From: UBA6059 sp040222235
GTDB lineage: Bacteria; Bacteroidota; Bacteroidia; Cytophagales; Cyclobacteriaceae
Length of the DNA: 64,000 nucleotides
Direction of reading: 5' to 3'
Assembly: GCA_040222235.1 (NCBI GenBank)
Contig: JAVKDO010000134.1
Coordinates: 62,001-126,000, forward strand
In this document: positions 17,658 to 27,376 of the stretch, one piece after another
How positions within the stretch are numbered: position 1 is the stretch's first letter
Layout of the letters: the number at the start of each line of letters is the position of its first letter
Position numbers and translations under genes: made by a program
The notes under the pieces: generated by a model
Databases searched by the model: none
Told to the model about the DNA's origin: nothing
What the model saw: the letters and a program-made list of their open reading frames with translations, nothing else

Positions 17658-19160
17658 ATGAACACAATTGAAAAAATAAAAAGATCAATAAGACGCTTCC
17701 ATATACTGCCGCTCTTAATAAGTGCCATTTCTTGTGGTACTGACGAAGACATTGGTGACACCCAATTTGAGCTCAATGCTACGGAACTAGATTTCGGCGA
17801 AATCGAAACTATGAAAACTATTGAATTGACGAATAGAGGGTCATCAGATTTTGAATTTACGTTTACAAGTAATGATCGAGTCAGTGTGATTCCAGCCGAG
17901 GGAACTTTGGTAGCTTCTTCTGCTATTGCCGTTAACCTACGAATAGATCGGGAAGGTATGGAAAATGACTTGCTTAGGGAAGAGGTAATATTTTCGGTTA
18001 ATGGTGTGGAACAAGAAGTAATAGTACTTAGCTGGTCTACGGCATTAGAAGATAAAGGGCCGTTTTTCTCAACTATAGTAATAGATGGCCAAGTCCAGTT
18101 TTTAAGTGAGGTCAGAAATGAATATTCTGATGACGTATCGGATTTTGTACATTATTGGGATTTTGGAGATGGTCTGGGGTTTAACTCAAATGAGAAAAAT
18201 CCTCTTTATTCTTATCGAGCGACTGGTGAATATGAAGTTACGCTTGAATATGATTTTCTTGGGAAAGGCACAACACGAGCTCACGTAGAAGTCGGTATCC
18301 CTGATTTTCTTGGGAGTAAATGGGAACAGGAAGCAGATCCTAATTTCGAAGGAAGGATGAGGCATTCATCTTTTGTGTTTGATGACAAAATTTGGGTTCT
18401 AGGTGGTGTTGGCAACTTGAATTTGTTTAGTGACATTTGGTATTCAGAAAACGGGAAAGATTGGGTTCTAGCTACTGAAAATCCAGGATGGGATGCGAGA
18501 GCGGGGCAACAAGTAATCGTTTTTAAGAACGAGATATGGTTAATTGGTGGAGAATTTCATAATGACGTTTGGAAATCTTCTGATGGGTTTTCATGGATTG
18601 AGGTCGTTGAGGATGCCCCGTGGGGTGCTCGGTCGGGGCATGGGGTTGTCGTTTTGAATGATAACATTTTTCTTACAGGAGGCTCCCGTCCGGATGGTGC
18701 TATTATAAACGATGTTTGGATTAGTGAGGATGGAATGATTTGGAGCGAACTTACCAATGATGCGCCATGGAACGGCCGAGCCCAACATGAATTGTTGAAG
18801 TTTGAAAACCAACTATGGCTAATCGGTGGAGTAGGACTTGACTCTCATCATATATGGAAGTCTCAAGATGGGATTTCTTGGGAATCGATTCAACCTTACT
18901 TCAGGTCAACGAACATAGAGAGCACTGCTTCAATGGTTTACGATGGCAGGATTTGGCTATTTGGTGGAATAAGTCAATTCATATCAAAAAATACAGTCTT
19001 ATACTCGTACAATGGCCATGATTGGGTAAAAGTAGCTCCTCTGGAACTTTGGCCTCCCAGACATTCACATTCCGTAGTTTCCTTTCTGGACAAGGTTTAT
19101 GTAATTGGAGGTCGTTCCGACGGTAGCGTTAGGAATGAAGTATGGTCAACAAGCAAATGA
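17658..19160 (+). CDS. Kelch-repeat/PKD lipoprotein
   Basis: 500 residues. Lipoprotein signal with Cys26 (LISAISC). Residues about 35-125 form an Ig-like/ASH-type domain (LDFGEIETMKTIELTNRG), about 130-215 a PKD domain with YWDFGDG and YSYRATGEYEVTL, then a Kelch-type propeller from about 225 to the end with repeated WVLGGVGN-, WLIGGEF-, FLTGGSRP-, WLIGGVG-, WLFGGISQ- and YVIGGRSDG-like blades. Probably surface-exposed and involved in binding. Base composition is noticeably more AT-rich than flanking housekeeping genes, as for the next gene. Confidence 0.88.
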   Translation: MNTIEKIKRSIRRFHILPLLISAISCGTDEDIGDTQFELNATELDFGEIETMKTIELTNRGSSDFEFTFTSNDRVSVIPAEGTLVASSAIAVNLRIDREGMENDLLREEVIFSVNGVEQEVIVLSWSTALEDKGPFFSTIVIDGQVQFLSEVRNEYSDDVSDFVHYWDFGDGLGFNSNEKNPLYSYRATGEYEVTLEYDFLGKGTTRAHVEVGIPDFLGSKWEQEADPNFEGRMRHSSFVFDDKIWVLGGVGNLNLFSDIWYSENGKDWVLATENPGWDARAGQQVIVFKNEIWLIGGEFHNDVWKSSDGFSWIEVVEDAPWGARSGHGVVVLNDNIFLTGGSRPDGAIINDVWISEDGMIWSELTNDAPWNGRAQHELLKFENQLWLIGGVGLDSHHIWKSQDGISWESIQPYFRSTNIESTASMVYDGRIWLFGGISQFISKNTVLYSYNGHDWVKVAPLELWPPRHSHSVVSFLDKVYVIGGRSDGSVRNEVWSTSK

Positions 19161-19337
19161 TAGTTTTAGCGACAGAACGGTCTCACCCATTTTAACCATG
19201 TTCAACCACAATTTTCGGAACATCTCAACAACTTAACTTTTTTGAGAAGAGGATTTAAATTAATTCTGAGACTCCAATTGAAACAGAAAATATCAACCTC
19301 CATAGACGGTAAACATAACCCTGACATAATAAAACGT

Positions 19338-21494
19338 ATGAGACCACTTCTATTATTACTTATTACAATTTTTTACTTCTCACAGAATTGTTTTGCTCAA
19401 ATGGATCAAAACCCAGAGGTTTCCCCTTTGAATGTAGCTGTCAAACACAACCCAAAAGCAGAAATTGTAGTATTGAATGATCTGCTAATTTTTGAAGGCA
19501 AGCGAGTGCCATCAACTACAAATAATTGGGAGTTATGGGTTTCTGATGGGACTATTGAAGGAACTTTTGAACTCTACGATATTTGGGAGGGAGAAGTAGG
19601 ATCATTCATTGGAGATATGAAAGTGGTTGGTGATTTGGTATTCTTTCGCGCTGATGATGGGATTCATGGTACGGAACTGTGGGTTACTGATGGATCAGAG
19701 GCAGGAACTTTTATGCTCAAAGATATCAATCAAGGTTCAGAATCTATGTTCATTCGAAGTAGTGTTGAAGTGGATGGTCAACTAGTCTTTAGTACGTATG
19801 ATGGAATTAGTGATGGAATTTGGGTCACTGATGGGTCGGTTGACGGCACACAAAAAGTAGCAACACACGATCAAGGAATATCAGATTTAGTTTATCATCA
19901 ACAATCGCTATATTATTCTACTGGTTTCTCATCATCTACTCTTTGGAGACTAGAATCCCTCAATGGTTTGCCAGTACCAATTATTGAATTGAATTTCGAT
20001 ATCGACGAATTAACTAGTGCTGGTGATTTCCTTTTTTTTGTTGCTGACGAACTTAACAATGAAGAGGTATGGGCATCTGATGGGACGACATCAGGAACTC
20101 AGATGGTTAAGGATATAATACTGGGGAGCTCTTTGCCCAGAGATTTAACCGAACACCAAGGAGAGTTGGTCTTTACTGCTGCGGGAGTTGGTGGTAGGGA
20201 ACTTTGGAAGAGTGATGGTACAGAGGCAGGGACTTCTATGGTTCTTGACATCAATTCGTCTTCCTCGGGATCTGGAATTGATAACATAAATTCTTTCGGG
20301 AGTAAAGTCATGTTAACAGCCAATGACGGCATTAATGGCAATGAACTATGGTTGATTGATATTGAAGAGCCTGAGAATGCTATTTTACTAGATTTGATAC
20401 CTGGTGCCGATTGGTCTAACCCATCTTTGTTTACCAGATATAATCAAAGTATTTTCTTTCGTCATGGTAGTGATGTTTCGAACCAAGTGATAATTCAAAA
20501 TTTGAATGAGGGTGAAATTTCAGCAAATAAAATATTGGAGTACAACTTGGATCAATTCGAAGCGGTATTGTCAATAATTCCAGCCGCAGGCGACTTGTAT
20601 TTATCTAATGGAGAATTATTAGTATTACAAGGGGAAAAGGACTCTCAAGGCCCTACTGACATTGTTTTGTCAAACAGTAGTCTAATTGAGAATTCAGCTC
20701 AAAATCAGGCAATTGGCCAACTTTCATCAGAGGACTTAGATGAGGACGATGTACACACCTACATGGTGGTTGGTGGCGATCTAGACTTATTCTTTATAGA
20801 ACAAGACTCACTCAGATCGGCCGCTTCATTCGATTACGAGATGCAAACTGAGCATAGCGTAATGATCCAGTCAACAGATCTCACTGGTCTATCATTTACC
20901 AAGGAGTTTGCGATTACCATCATCGATCTAAATGAGGTCCCCACCGGTATTCTACTAAGTAATAATGAAATCTTAGAAAATGAACCGGGGGGTACGGTCA
21001 TAGGCGAGCTACAAACTGACGACCCTGATGTGAATGATACACATACCTATTCACTCATTGGAGAAAATGCCGGATTGTTCTCAGTTGTCGGGAGTGAGTT
21101 GAGAAGTAGTGCTTCCTTCAATTTTGAATCTCAGGACTCTTATGAGATTACTGTCCAAAGCGTCGATGGTGAAGGGTTGTCACTTAGTTTAGCCTTCATT
21201 ATTTCGATCTTAGATGATCCTGATGAGCCATTAGGTATACCAGAAGCACCTGACCATATCCTTAGGCTATTTCCTAATCCGGTATCAAATCAGCTAAACC
21301 TTGAAGCGTCAACTGTTATTGACCTGTTCTCAATAAAGATATTCGACTTGTCTGGAAAACAGCACTCTCCTCTTATCGCGGAGAAAAATGGTCATGATAC
21401 TACTTTCGATATCAACCACTTAACCCCAGGCTATTATTGCATTATGATCAAGATCGATGATAGGTTTTTTTCTAAGCGTTTCATCAAGAAATAA
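19338..21494 (+). CDS. Secreted ELWxxDGT-repeat protein with cadherin-like domains and type IX sorting tail
   Basis: 718 residues from ATG 19338, which opens a signal peptide (RPLLLLLITIFYFSQNCFAQ); a TTG 96 bases earlier in the same frame is rejected. At least five ELWxxDGTxxGT repeats (ELWVSDGTIEGT, ELWVTDGSEAGT, GIWVTDGSVDGT, EVWASDGTTSGT, ELWKSDGTEAGT), then two cadherin-like domains with ENxxxxxxIGxLxxxDxD patterns (about 455-545 and 550-640), and a C-terminal FPNPVSNQLNL ... IFDLSGK tail typical of type A type IX secretion sorting domains. Expected at the cell surface or released. An intrinsic terminator follows. Confidence 0.92.
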   Translation: MRPLLLLLITIFYFSQNCFAQMDQNPEVSPLNVAVKHNPKAEIVVLNDLLIFEGKRVPSTTNNWELWVSDGTIEGTFELYDIWEGEVGSFIGDMKVVGDLVFFRADDGIHGTELWVTDGSEAGTFMLKDINQGSESMFIRSSVEVDGQLVFSTYDGISDGIWVTDGSVDGTQKVATHDQGISDLVYHQQSLYYSTGFSSSTLWRLESLNGLPVPIIELNFDIDELTSAGDFLFFVADELNNEEVWASDGTTSGTQMVKDIILGSSLPRDLTEHQGELVFTAAGVGGRELWKSDGTEAGTSMVLDINSSSSGSGIDNINSFGSKVMLTANDGINGNELWLIDIEEPENAILLDLIPGADWSNPSLFTRYNQSIFFRHGSDVSNQVIIQNLNEGEISANKILEYNLDQFEAVLSIIPAAGDLYLSNGELLVLQGEKDSQGPTDIVLSNSSLIENSAQNQAIGQLSSEDLDEDDVHTYMVVGGDLDLFFIEQDSLRSAASFDYEMQTEHSVMIQSTDLTGLSFTKEFAITIIDLNEVPTGILLSNNEILENEPGGTVIGELQTDDPDVNDTHTYSLIGENAGLFSVVGSELRSSASFNFESQDSYEITVQSVDGEGLSLSLAFIISILDDPDEPLGIPEAPDHILRLFPNPVSNQLNLEASTVIDLFSIKIFDLSGKQHSPLIAEKNGHDTTFDINHLTPGYYCIMIKIDDRFFSKRFIKK

Positions 21495-21515
21495 CAAGTA
21501 GCACAACAACGGCAA

Positions 21516-21546
21516 GAGCTGATCTTATTGAAGATTGGCTTTTTTT
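21516..21546 (+). terminator. Intrinsic terminator after the ELWxxDGT gene
   Basis: Stem GAGCTGATCTT / AAGATTGGCTT (11 pairs including three G-U), loop ATTG, then a run of T. Starts 22 bases after the stop codon. Confidence 0.8.
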
Positions 21547-21730
21547 GATTCTACGATGCAGTTAGGGTGTGCCGAGCACTCAATTGTCTTGCAATAGGTA
21601 AAACCCCTTAGAAGGGAGGGGAAAACTAAACCGACATTTGAGACATCCATTTATAAACCATTTTCCTCCCTTCCTAAACTTCCCTTCACAATCGTCTTAT
21701 GTAGACTCAGTTTAGCTGGTAAAAACAGTT

Positions 21731-22495
21731 ATGAAAGAACTTTGCCTAACCCTATTGTTGATCAGTTGTCTTTTATTGGAAGAAGCACACGCCTTCAAGC
21801 TTCCGACTGACTCTACTAATAACACAGAAGTATTTGGAATATACCTGGAGGCTGGGTATCGGTCTAACAAAGTAGCTAATGGTGAACTAGCCTTTGGTTA
21901 TATCGATGAATCCCCCTCTCGTGACAACCTTTTTACAGATGTTGATTTAGGATCTAACAACTCGTATGATTTAGTCTTTGGTATCATCACTATGAGCAAT
22001 AGAACGTCAGTGGACTTTTCAGCGAGAGGTACGATTGGACAGCTCAACGGATGGGCAGTTGACCTGGGATATGGTTATAATTTGTATCAAAAAAGGGATT
22101 TCTTCATACGTACTATGGGTTCTATCTCGTACGGCGCACTTGGAGTAAAAATAGGAAGTATCGAGAATAATGATCTATTTATTCAAGTCAATGACAAGCA
22201 ATTTTATAATGAAAGAGTGGGAGTACGAGCCAGAAGTAACTATCTATCATTTCGTCCGTCTCTAGATTTTGGCTTTCCAGGAAACCGAAGCATCATATTC
22301 AAGGCCGGATACAATTTTGTTCTTACCACGGGTACGATTTTGAGGTTTTCCGGTAGCGATGTTAACGAAGGTAGTTTAAGAGCATTAGAATCACTTGATG
22401 CGGATAATGTAAGCTTTATTATTGATGGAGTCTCTTCAAGTGAGATTCCGGTAGAGTACAATGGTCTTTATTTTGGACTTGCAGTTGTATTCTAA
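21731..22495 (+). CDS. Putative outer-membrane beta-barrel protein
   Basis: 254 residues. Signal peptide (LCLTLLLISCLLLEEAHAF). The mature part has alternating strands ending in aromatics (GIYLEAGYRS, VDLGYGYNLY, FRPSLDFGFPG, IFKAGYNFVLT) and finishes YNGLYFGLAVVF, with terminal Phe, as expected for a small outer-membrane barrel. No family identified. The 236 bases before it hold a terminator and, at about 21612-21675, an imperfect G-rich/C-rich inverted pair of low significance. Confidence 0.7.
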   Translation: MKELCLTLLLISCLLLEEAHAFKLPTDSTNNTEVFGIYLEAGYRSNKVANGELAFGYIDESPSRDNLFTDVDLGSNNSYDLVFGIITMSNRTSVDFSARGTIGQLNGWAVDLGYGYNLYQKRDFFIRTMGSISYGALGVKIGSIENNDLFIQVNDKQFYNERVGVRARSNYLSFRPSLDFGFPGNRSIIFKAGYNFVLTTGTILRFSGSDVNEGSLRALESLDADNVSFIIDGVSSSEIPVEYNGLYFGLAVVF

Positions 22496-22550
22496 TGGCC
22501 TTGCCTTAAATGTTTGATTGGATATCATAAGACAATCGACCCTGTTAAGA

Positions 22551-22571
22551 CTCAAAACCTTAGCAAGGTTT
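22551..22571 (-). terminator. Weak intrinsic terminator for the GNAT-like gene
   Basis: On the minus strand AAACCTT-GCT-AAGGTTT followed by TTG; 7-base stem, short T-run, 12 bases after the stop at 22583. Confidence 0.45.
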
Positions 22572-22582
22572 AAAATCAGAAA

Positions 22583-23749
22583 CTACTTAATTGGCATCCT
22601 TTCAAACTCCACACTCCGATCGAAAAGGTAGCGATAGGTATGATGGGTCTTGCCAATCTCGCCACCAACTTGTTTGACAACCAGGATCATCTTTCGGTTG
22701 AAGTCGCCGATCCAGTTCATCTCGAGCTTTGGATAACGCTTGTAATCTTTTTGTACCATTTGGGCGGTAGCCATCACAAGTGCTCCGTCAAGGCCTTTGC
22801 CTTGGTGCTCTGGTGCTACACCGAAGACCAGACCGAGCATCTTCTTGTTGGTCTTACGCCACTTGTGCCAAACGAACTTCGCTTTGCCGATCCAGTCCAG
22901 CTTGCCGTTGACATGCTTGAAGATCTGGTTGACTTCCGGTAGGTTGATATAGAAAGCGACCGGGTCACCTTTGTAGTAAGCAAACCAGATGATCTTCTCA
23001 TCGATGATCGGCTTCATGGACTTCATGATCGCCTTGGACTGCTCCTCTGACATTTGGGGTACGCCATCATGATTCGCCCATGCCTTGTTATAAACAAGCC
23101 TGAAATCTTCTGTGTACTTGGGAAGGTTCTTCAGCCTGAGGTGCTCAAAGTGGTAATCCGGATCTTTATTGAGAATGTCCGCTTTTTGCATGATCCTGGG
23201 ATGGAAAGGGTCAAAAGTATTCCGAATGAAAGTAAACTGCTTAAAATAAATTTCAAACCCGTACCCTTCAAAGAGGTCGTTATAGTACGGAAAATTGTAA
23301 TTACACTGATAGTTAGGCTCGATCTCAAAGCCATCTGCCAGACACCCCCACCAGCGGTCGCGATCACCAAAGTTGATAGGACCATCCATGGCTTCCATGC
23401 CACGCTCCTTCAGCCAGTCACGGGCCTGATCGAAGAGTAGATTGGCAGCAGCTTGATCGTTAATACATTCAAAGAATCCACAGCCACCAGTAGGCTGTTT
23501 GTTATCCTTTTCAGCGGTCTTCTGATTTACAAAAGCGGCTATTCGGCCAATGACTTTCCCCTTATCGTCCTCGAGTAACCATCTGGTAATCTCGCCATGT
23601 TTGAAGGTCTTGTTTTTTTCTTGGTCAAAAACGGCCTTGATGTCTTTATCAAGTGGACGAATCCAGTTGGGTTCATTTTTATAAAGTGCAACAGGGAGCG
23701 CTATAAATTGGCGCTCATGTTGGGCGTTAGATACTGCAATAAGCTTCAT
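22583..23749 (-). CDS. GNAT-fold acyltransferase-like protein
   Basis: 388 residues, cytoplasmic. C-terminal half has a GNAT acetyl-CoA signature (VFGVAPEHQGKGLDGALV, the R/Q-x-x-G-x-G/A loop) at about 312-330; N-terminal region contains a second GNAT-like pattern (WLLEDDKGKVIGRIAAFVN). Two acyltransferase folds in one chain resemble FemAB-like or double-GNAT proteins found widely in Bacteroidota. Substrate unknown. Stands alone; divergent from the decarboxylase operon. Confidence 0.75.
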   Translation of the reverse strand: MKLIAVSNAQHERQFIALPVALYKNEPNWIRPLDKDIKAVFDQEKNKTFKHGEITRWLLEDDKGKVIGRIAAFVNQKTAEKDNKQPTGGCGFFECINDQAAANLLFDQARDWLKERGMEAMDGPINFGDRDRWWGCLADGFEIEPNYQCNYNFPYYNDLFEGYGFEIYFKQFTFIRNTFDPFHPRIMQKADILNKDPDYHFEHLRLKNLPKYTEDFRLVYNKAWANHDGVPQMSEEQSKAIMKSMKPIIDEKIIWFAYYKGDPVAFYINLPEVNQIFKHVNGKLDWIGKAKFVWHKWRKTNKKMLGLVFGVAPEHQGKGLDGALVMATAQMVQKDYKRYPKLEMNWIGDFNRKMILVVKQVGGEIGKTHHTYRYLFDRSVEFERMPIK

Positions 23750-23901
23750 TAGGGTACTTTAGACAAGGCACAAGATTAGCTATTTTTTGAGAGACCGCCT
23801 ATCCCTCATGACATACCTGCCACATATGCCTGACGCTCATCATAGCTTTGTGCTTCCTTATTCAAGTATTTTTGATAACTTTTGAGATTCACTTCTATTA
23901 G

Positions 23902-24168
23902 ATGACTTCAGAATTATCAACTGCATTAAATCTTCTGGGTATTGGTATGATCACAGTCTTTGTGGTACTCACACTTGTGGTGGGTGTCGGCAAGCTGCTG
24001 ATCAGGTTCGTCAATTCCCTACCGGAAGAAATTAAGAAACCCACAGTTTCCCCTGCTAAGGTGGTAAATGGTATGGATCCCAGGAAGGTGGCTGCTATCA
24101 CGGCCGCTGTGGATCATGTGACCTTTGGGCAAGGGGTAATAACTAAAATAGAAAAGATAGACAACTAA
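23902..24168 (+). CDS. oadG: Sodium-pumping decarboxylase gamma subunit (OadG-like)
   Basis: 88 residues with a single N-terminal membrane helix (LNLLGIGMITVFVVLTLVVG) and a polar tail ending in KVAAITAAVDHVTFGQG, as in OadG-type gamma subunits that assemble alpha and beta subunits. The tail lacks an obvious histidine-rich metal site. Four bases upstream of the alpha-subunit start; first gene of the three-subunit operon. Confidence 0.85.
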   Translation: MTSELSTALNLLGIGMITVFVVLTLVVGVGKLLIRFVNSLPEEIKKPTVSPAKVVNGMDPRKVAAITAAVDHVTFGQGVITKIEKIDN

Positions 24169-24172
24169 GAAA

Positions 24173-26065
24173 ATGGCGAAAGAAATAGGACTTTGTTTAC
24201 TTTATCGAGATATGTGGCAGTCTTCTGGTAAGTACATGCCGCGTGTGGATCAATTGAATAGAGTAGCTCAGCCCATCGTAGATATGGGATGCTGGAGCAG
24301 GGTAGAGACAAACGGAGGAGGCTTTGAGCAGATCAACTTGCTCTATGGGGAGAACCCAAATAAGTCAGTACGTGAATGGACTCAGCCGTTTAATGATGCT
24401 GGTATCCAAACACAGATGCTTGAGCGCGGACTCAATGGCCTTCGGATGTTCCCAGTGCCCAAAGACGTGCGGAAGCTCATGTTCAAAGTGAAAAAGAAGC
24501 AAGGAACAGACATCTCCCGCTCTTTCGACGGACTTAACGACACGCGTAACCTGAAACTTTCGATCGACTATGCCAAAGAGGGTGGTATGATTGCACAGGG
24601 CGCCCTTTGTATCACACATTCCAAGATTCATACAGTCGACTACTTCGTGCGGATGGCCGGAGAACTCATAGACATGGGAGCTCAGGAGATCGCTATTAAA
24701 GATATGGCCGGTATTGGTCGACCTGTATCTGTGGGTAAGATCGTAGCAGGAGTTAAGGCTATCAATAAGGACATATTAGTACAATACCATGGCCACTCTG
24801 GCCCTGGATTCTCTGTAGCTTCTTCGCTAGAAGCCGCTCGCAATGGTGCAGATATTATCGATGTGGCTATGGAGCCATTATCCTGGGGCACAGTGCATGC
24901 CGACTTGCTGACGATTCATGAGATGCTTCGTGATGCGGGCTTTTCATTGCCTGACATTAACATGAAAGCCTACATGCAGGTGCGTTCATTGACTCAGGAA
25001 TTTATCGATGACTTTTTAGGCTACTATATCAACTCTCGCAATAGGCTCATGAACTCTCTTCTCATCGCTCCGGGTTTACCTGGCGGTATGATGGGCTCAT
25101 TGATGTCTGACTTAGAAAACAACCTTACTAGCCTCAACAAGTGGATGGCCAAGAATGGCAAGCCTGCTGTAACACAAGACGAACTGCTTATCGGGCTCTT
25201 CGATGAGGTAGAGGAAGTGTGGCCTATGATGGGCTATCCACCTCTAGTAACGCCCTACAGCCAGTACGTAAAAAATGCAGCACTCATCAATGTGATGCAG
25301 AAGATGAAAGGCAAGGCGAGATGGTCACTTCTCGATGATAATACCTGGGATATGATGCTTGGGAAGTCAGGTCGCGTTCCCGGAAAACTATCCGATGAGT
25401 TAGTGAGTCTGGCTAAAGATCAAGAAAGAGAATACTTCGAAGGTGACCCACAAGATCTGTATCCCGACGCGCTGGATAATATGCGCAAAGAGATGGCGGA
25501 GAAAGGCTGGGATACTGGTCAAGATGATGAAGAACTATTGGAGTATGCCATGCATACAGCGCAGTACGTTGATTACAAGTCAGGTAAGGCCAAAGAGAAC
25601 TTTGAGGCGGATCTGGCCAAGAAAAAAGGAGTAGCCGCTTCCCCAGCACCGAGTGCTCAGCCAGCAGCTTCAGCAGCGACCCCAAGCGCTCAACCCAAGT
25701 CACTCAACATAGATGTGAACGGAGAGCAGTTTAAGGTTCACATATCCTACGGAGACGAGGCAGCTGCTGCGCCAGCGCCATCATCGAATGGCAATGCAGC
25801 TGCAACGCCAGCACCAGCGGCTGTTTCTGGAGACTTCAAGGAAATTCTAGCACCACTGGAGGGCAAGGTCTTCTTTACAAAGGATGGCGGTGAGCAAGCC
25901 AAGAAGGTTGGGGATGCCATCAAAGTAGGTGATGTGATGTGCTACATCGAGTCGATGAAGGTGATCAATGCTGTCAAATCTGATCAGTCAGGTACTATCG
26001 CAGAAGTATGCTTTGCTGATGGTGAGGAGATCCTTGATGACGATGTACTTTTCAAAGTTCAATAA
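24173..26065 (+). CDS. oadA: Biotin-dependent decarboxylase alpha subunit (oxaloacetate decarboxylase type)
   Basis: 630 residues. Carboxyltransferase TIM barrel about 1-290 with FDGLNDTRNL, the Lys in AIKDMAG and metal-site histidines in QYHGHSG; PYC_OADA domain about 300-470; Ala/Pro-rich hinge 485-560; biotinyl domain 560-630 with attachment Lys596 in IESMKVIN. The opening differs from the usual TLRDxxQS: here LLYRDMWQS, and HTHxTSG is replaced by HGHSGPG, so the substrate may not be oxaloacetate. Works with beta (26081) and gamma (23902) subunits to couple decarboxylation to sodium export. Confidence 0.88.
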   Translation: MAKEIGLCLLYRDMWQSSGKYMPRVDQLNRVAQPIVDMGCWSRVETNGGGFEQINLLYGENPNKSVREWTQPFNDAGIQTQMLERGLNGLRMFPVPKDVRKLMFKVKKKQGTDISRSFDGLNDTRNLKLSIDYAKEGGMIAQGALCITHSKIHTVDYFVRMAGELIDMGAQEIAIKDMAGIGRPVSVGKIVAGVKAINKDILVQYHGHSGPGFSVASSLEAARNGADIIDVAMEPLSWGTVHADLLTIHEMLRDAGFSLPDINMKAYMQVRSLTQEFIDDFLGYYINSRNRLMNSLLIAPGLPGGMMGSLMSDLENNLTSLNKWMAKNGKPAVTQDELLIGLFDEVEEVWPMMGYPPLVTPYSQYVKNAALINVMQKMKGKARWSLLDDNTWDMMLGKSGRVPGKLSDELVSLAKDQEREYFEGDPQDLYPDALDNMRKEMAEKGWDTGQDDEELLEYAMHTAQYVDYKSGKAKENFEADLAKKKGVAASPAPSAQPAASAATPSAQPKSLNIDVNGEQFKVHISYGDEAAAAPAPSSNGNAAATPAPAAVSGDFKEILAPLEGKVFFTKDGGEQAKKVGDAIKVGDVMCYIESMKVINAVKSDQSGTIAEVCFADGEEILDDDVLFKVQ

Positions 26066-26080
26066 GGCTTAGCGCAAAGG

Positions 26081-27271
26081 ATGGAATTACTTAAGAAGCT
26101 GTATGACATGACAGCCATAGGTGAGTTGATAGCTCAGCCAAGCACACTCCTCATGCTATTGATTGGCGCTTTTTTGCTCTACCTCGGTATCAAGAAGCAG
26201 TATGAGCCTTTGCTGCTTGTCCCAATTGCTTTCGGGATACTTCTTGCCAACTTTCCTGGAGGTCAGATGGGAGTGGTGAAGATTTCAGATGATATGGAGT
26301 TGCTCGAGATAGCGCGGAATCACGGCATCATGAATTTCATCTATTATGCGCTAATAAAGACTGGCTTTCTACCGCCAATCATCTTCATGGGTGTGGGAGC
26401 GCTGACGGACTTTGGGCCGATGCTTAGAAACCTGCGCCTTGCCTTTTTTGGGGCTGCCGCTCAGATCGGTATATTCACCGTTCTCATTTCGGCGGTCGCT
26501 ATAGGCTTCACGATGAAGGAAGCCGCTGCACTTGGTATTATAGGAGGTGCCGATGGTCCTACCGCAATTTATACTACCATCAAATTGGCGCCTCACTTGC
26601 TGGGTCCGATTGCGATAGCCGCTTATTCGTATATGGCGTTGGTGCCGGTGATTATTCCTTTGGTGGTTAGGTTCACCATGACTGAATCAGAGCTTAAGAT
26701 CAACATGAAGAAGATGGACAAGCTCTATCCAGACAAGCAGCCAATTAAGAACTTGCAGACGCTTAAGATTATCTTCCCGATTGCAGTAGGTAGTATCGTG
26801 GCGATATTGGTTCCTTCATCGGTTCCACTTCTGGGCTTGTTGATGTTTGGTAATCTTGTGAAGGAGATTGGCGTTAGCACTGGGCGACTGTCTAAGGCCG
26901 CTTCAGACACTATTCTCAACACGGCTACTATCTTCCTTGGTCTTGCCGTAGGAGGTACGATGACGGCCTATGCCTTTCTCAATACGCAGACTATACTGAT
27001 CATCGTAGGAGGATTTATTGCTTTTGCTATTTCTATTGCCGGGGGCATCTTTGCTGTGAAAGTTTATAACCTATTTGCGAAGAAAAAGATCAATCCTTTG
27101 ATCGGCGCAACGGGACTCAGTGCTGTGCCTATGGCCTCCCGTGTCGCCAACGAAATTGCATTGAAATATGACCCAAGCAATCATTTATTGCAATATGCTA
27201 TGGCCAGTAATATATCTGGAGTTATAGGTTCAGCAGTTGCAGCGGGTGTTTTGATCTCTTTTTTGGGGTAG
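26081..27271 (+). CDS. oadB: Sodium-translocating decarboxylase beta subunit (OadB-like)
   Basis: 396-residue inner-membrane protein with nine or more helices. Contains the channel signature GGADGPTAIYT at about 165-175, the LTDFGP motif and an N-terminal membrane dip, all characteristic of the OadB/GcdB/MmdB family that decarboxylates carboxybiotin while pumping sodium outwards. 15 bases after the alpha-subunit stop. The resulting sodium gradient could drive the SSS symporter found elsewhere in the window. Confidence 0.93.
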   Translation: MELLKKLYDMTAIGELIAQPSTLLMLLIGAFLLYLGIKKQYEPLLLVPIAFGILLANFPGGQMGVVKISDDMELLEIARNHGIMNFIYYALIKTGFLPPIIFMGVGALTDFGPMLRNLRLAFFGAAAQIGIFTVLISAVAIGFTMKEAAALGIIGGADGPTAIYTTIKLAPHLLGPIAIAAYSYMALVPVIIPLVVRFTMTESELKINMKKMDKLYPDKQPIKNLQTLKIIFPIAVGSIVAILVPSSVPLLGLLMFGNLVKEIGVSTGRLSKAASDTILNTATIFLGLAVGGTMTAYAFLNTQTILIIVGGFIAFAISIAGGIFAVKVYNLFAKKKINPLIGATGLSAVPMASRVANEIALKYDPSNHLLQYAMASNISGVIGSAVAAGVLISFLG

Positions 27272-27376
27272 CCATTCAAAATCCCTATCTTCATATTTGC
27301 TAACGAGTTAACATCTAGGTAACAGGTGTGAGATACCTGCAAGAATGTGCCTATATACGCAACTAAACCCGGCTAA

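Noticed and set aside
21612..21680. G-rich/C-rich inverted pair (AAGGGAGG... and ...CCTCCCTT)
   Set aside because: Imperfect, widely spaced, purine/pyrimidine-biased; too weak to call an element.
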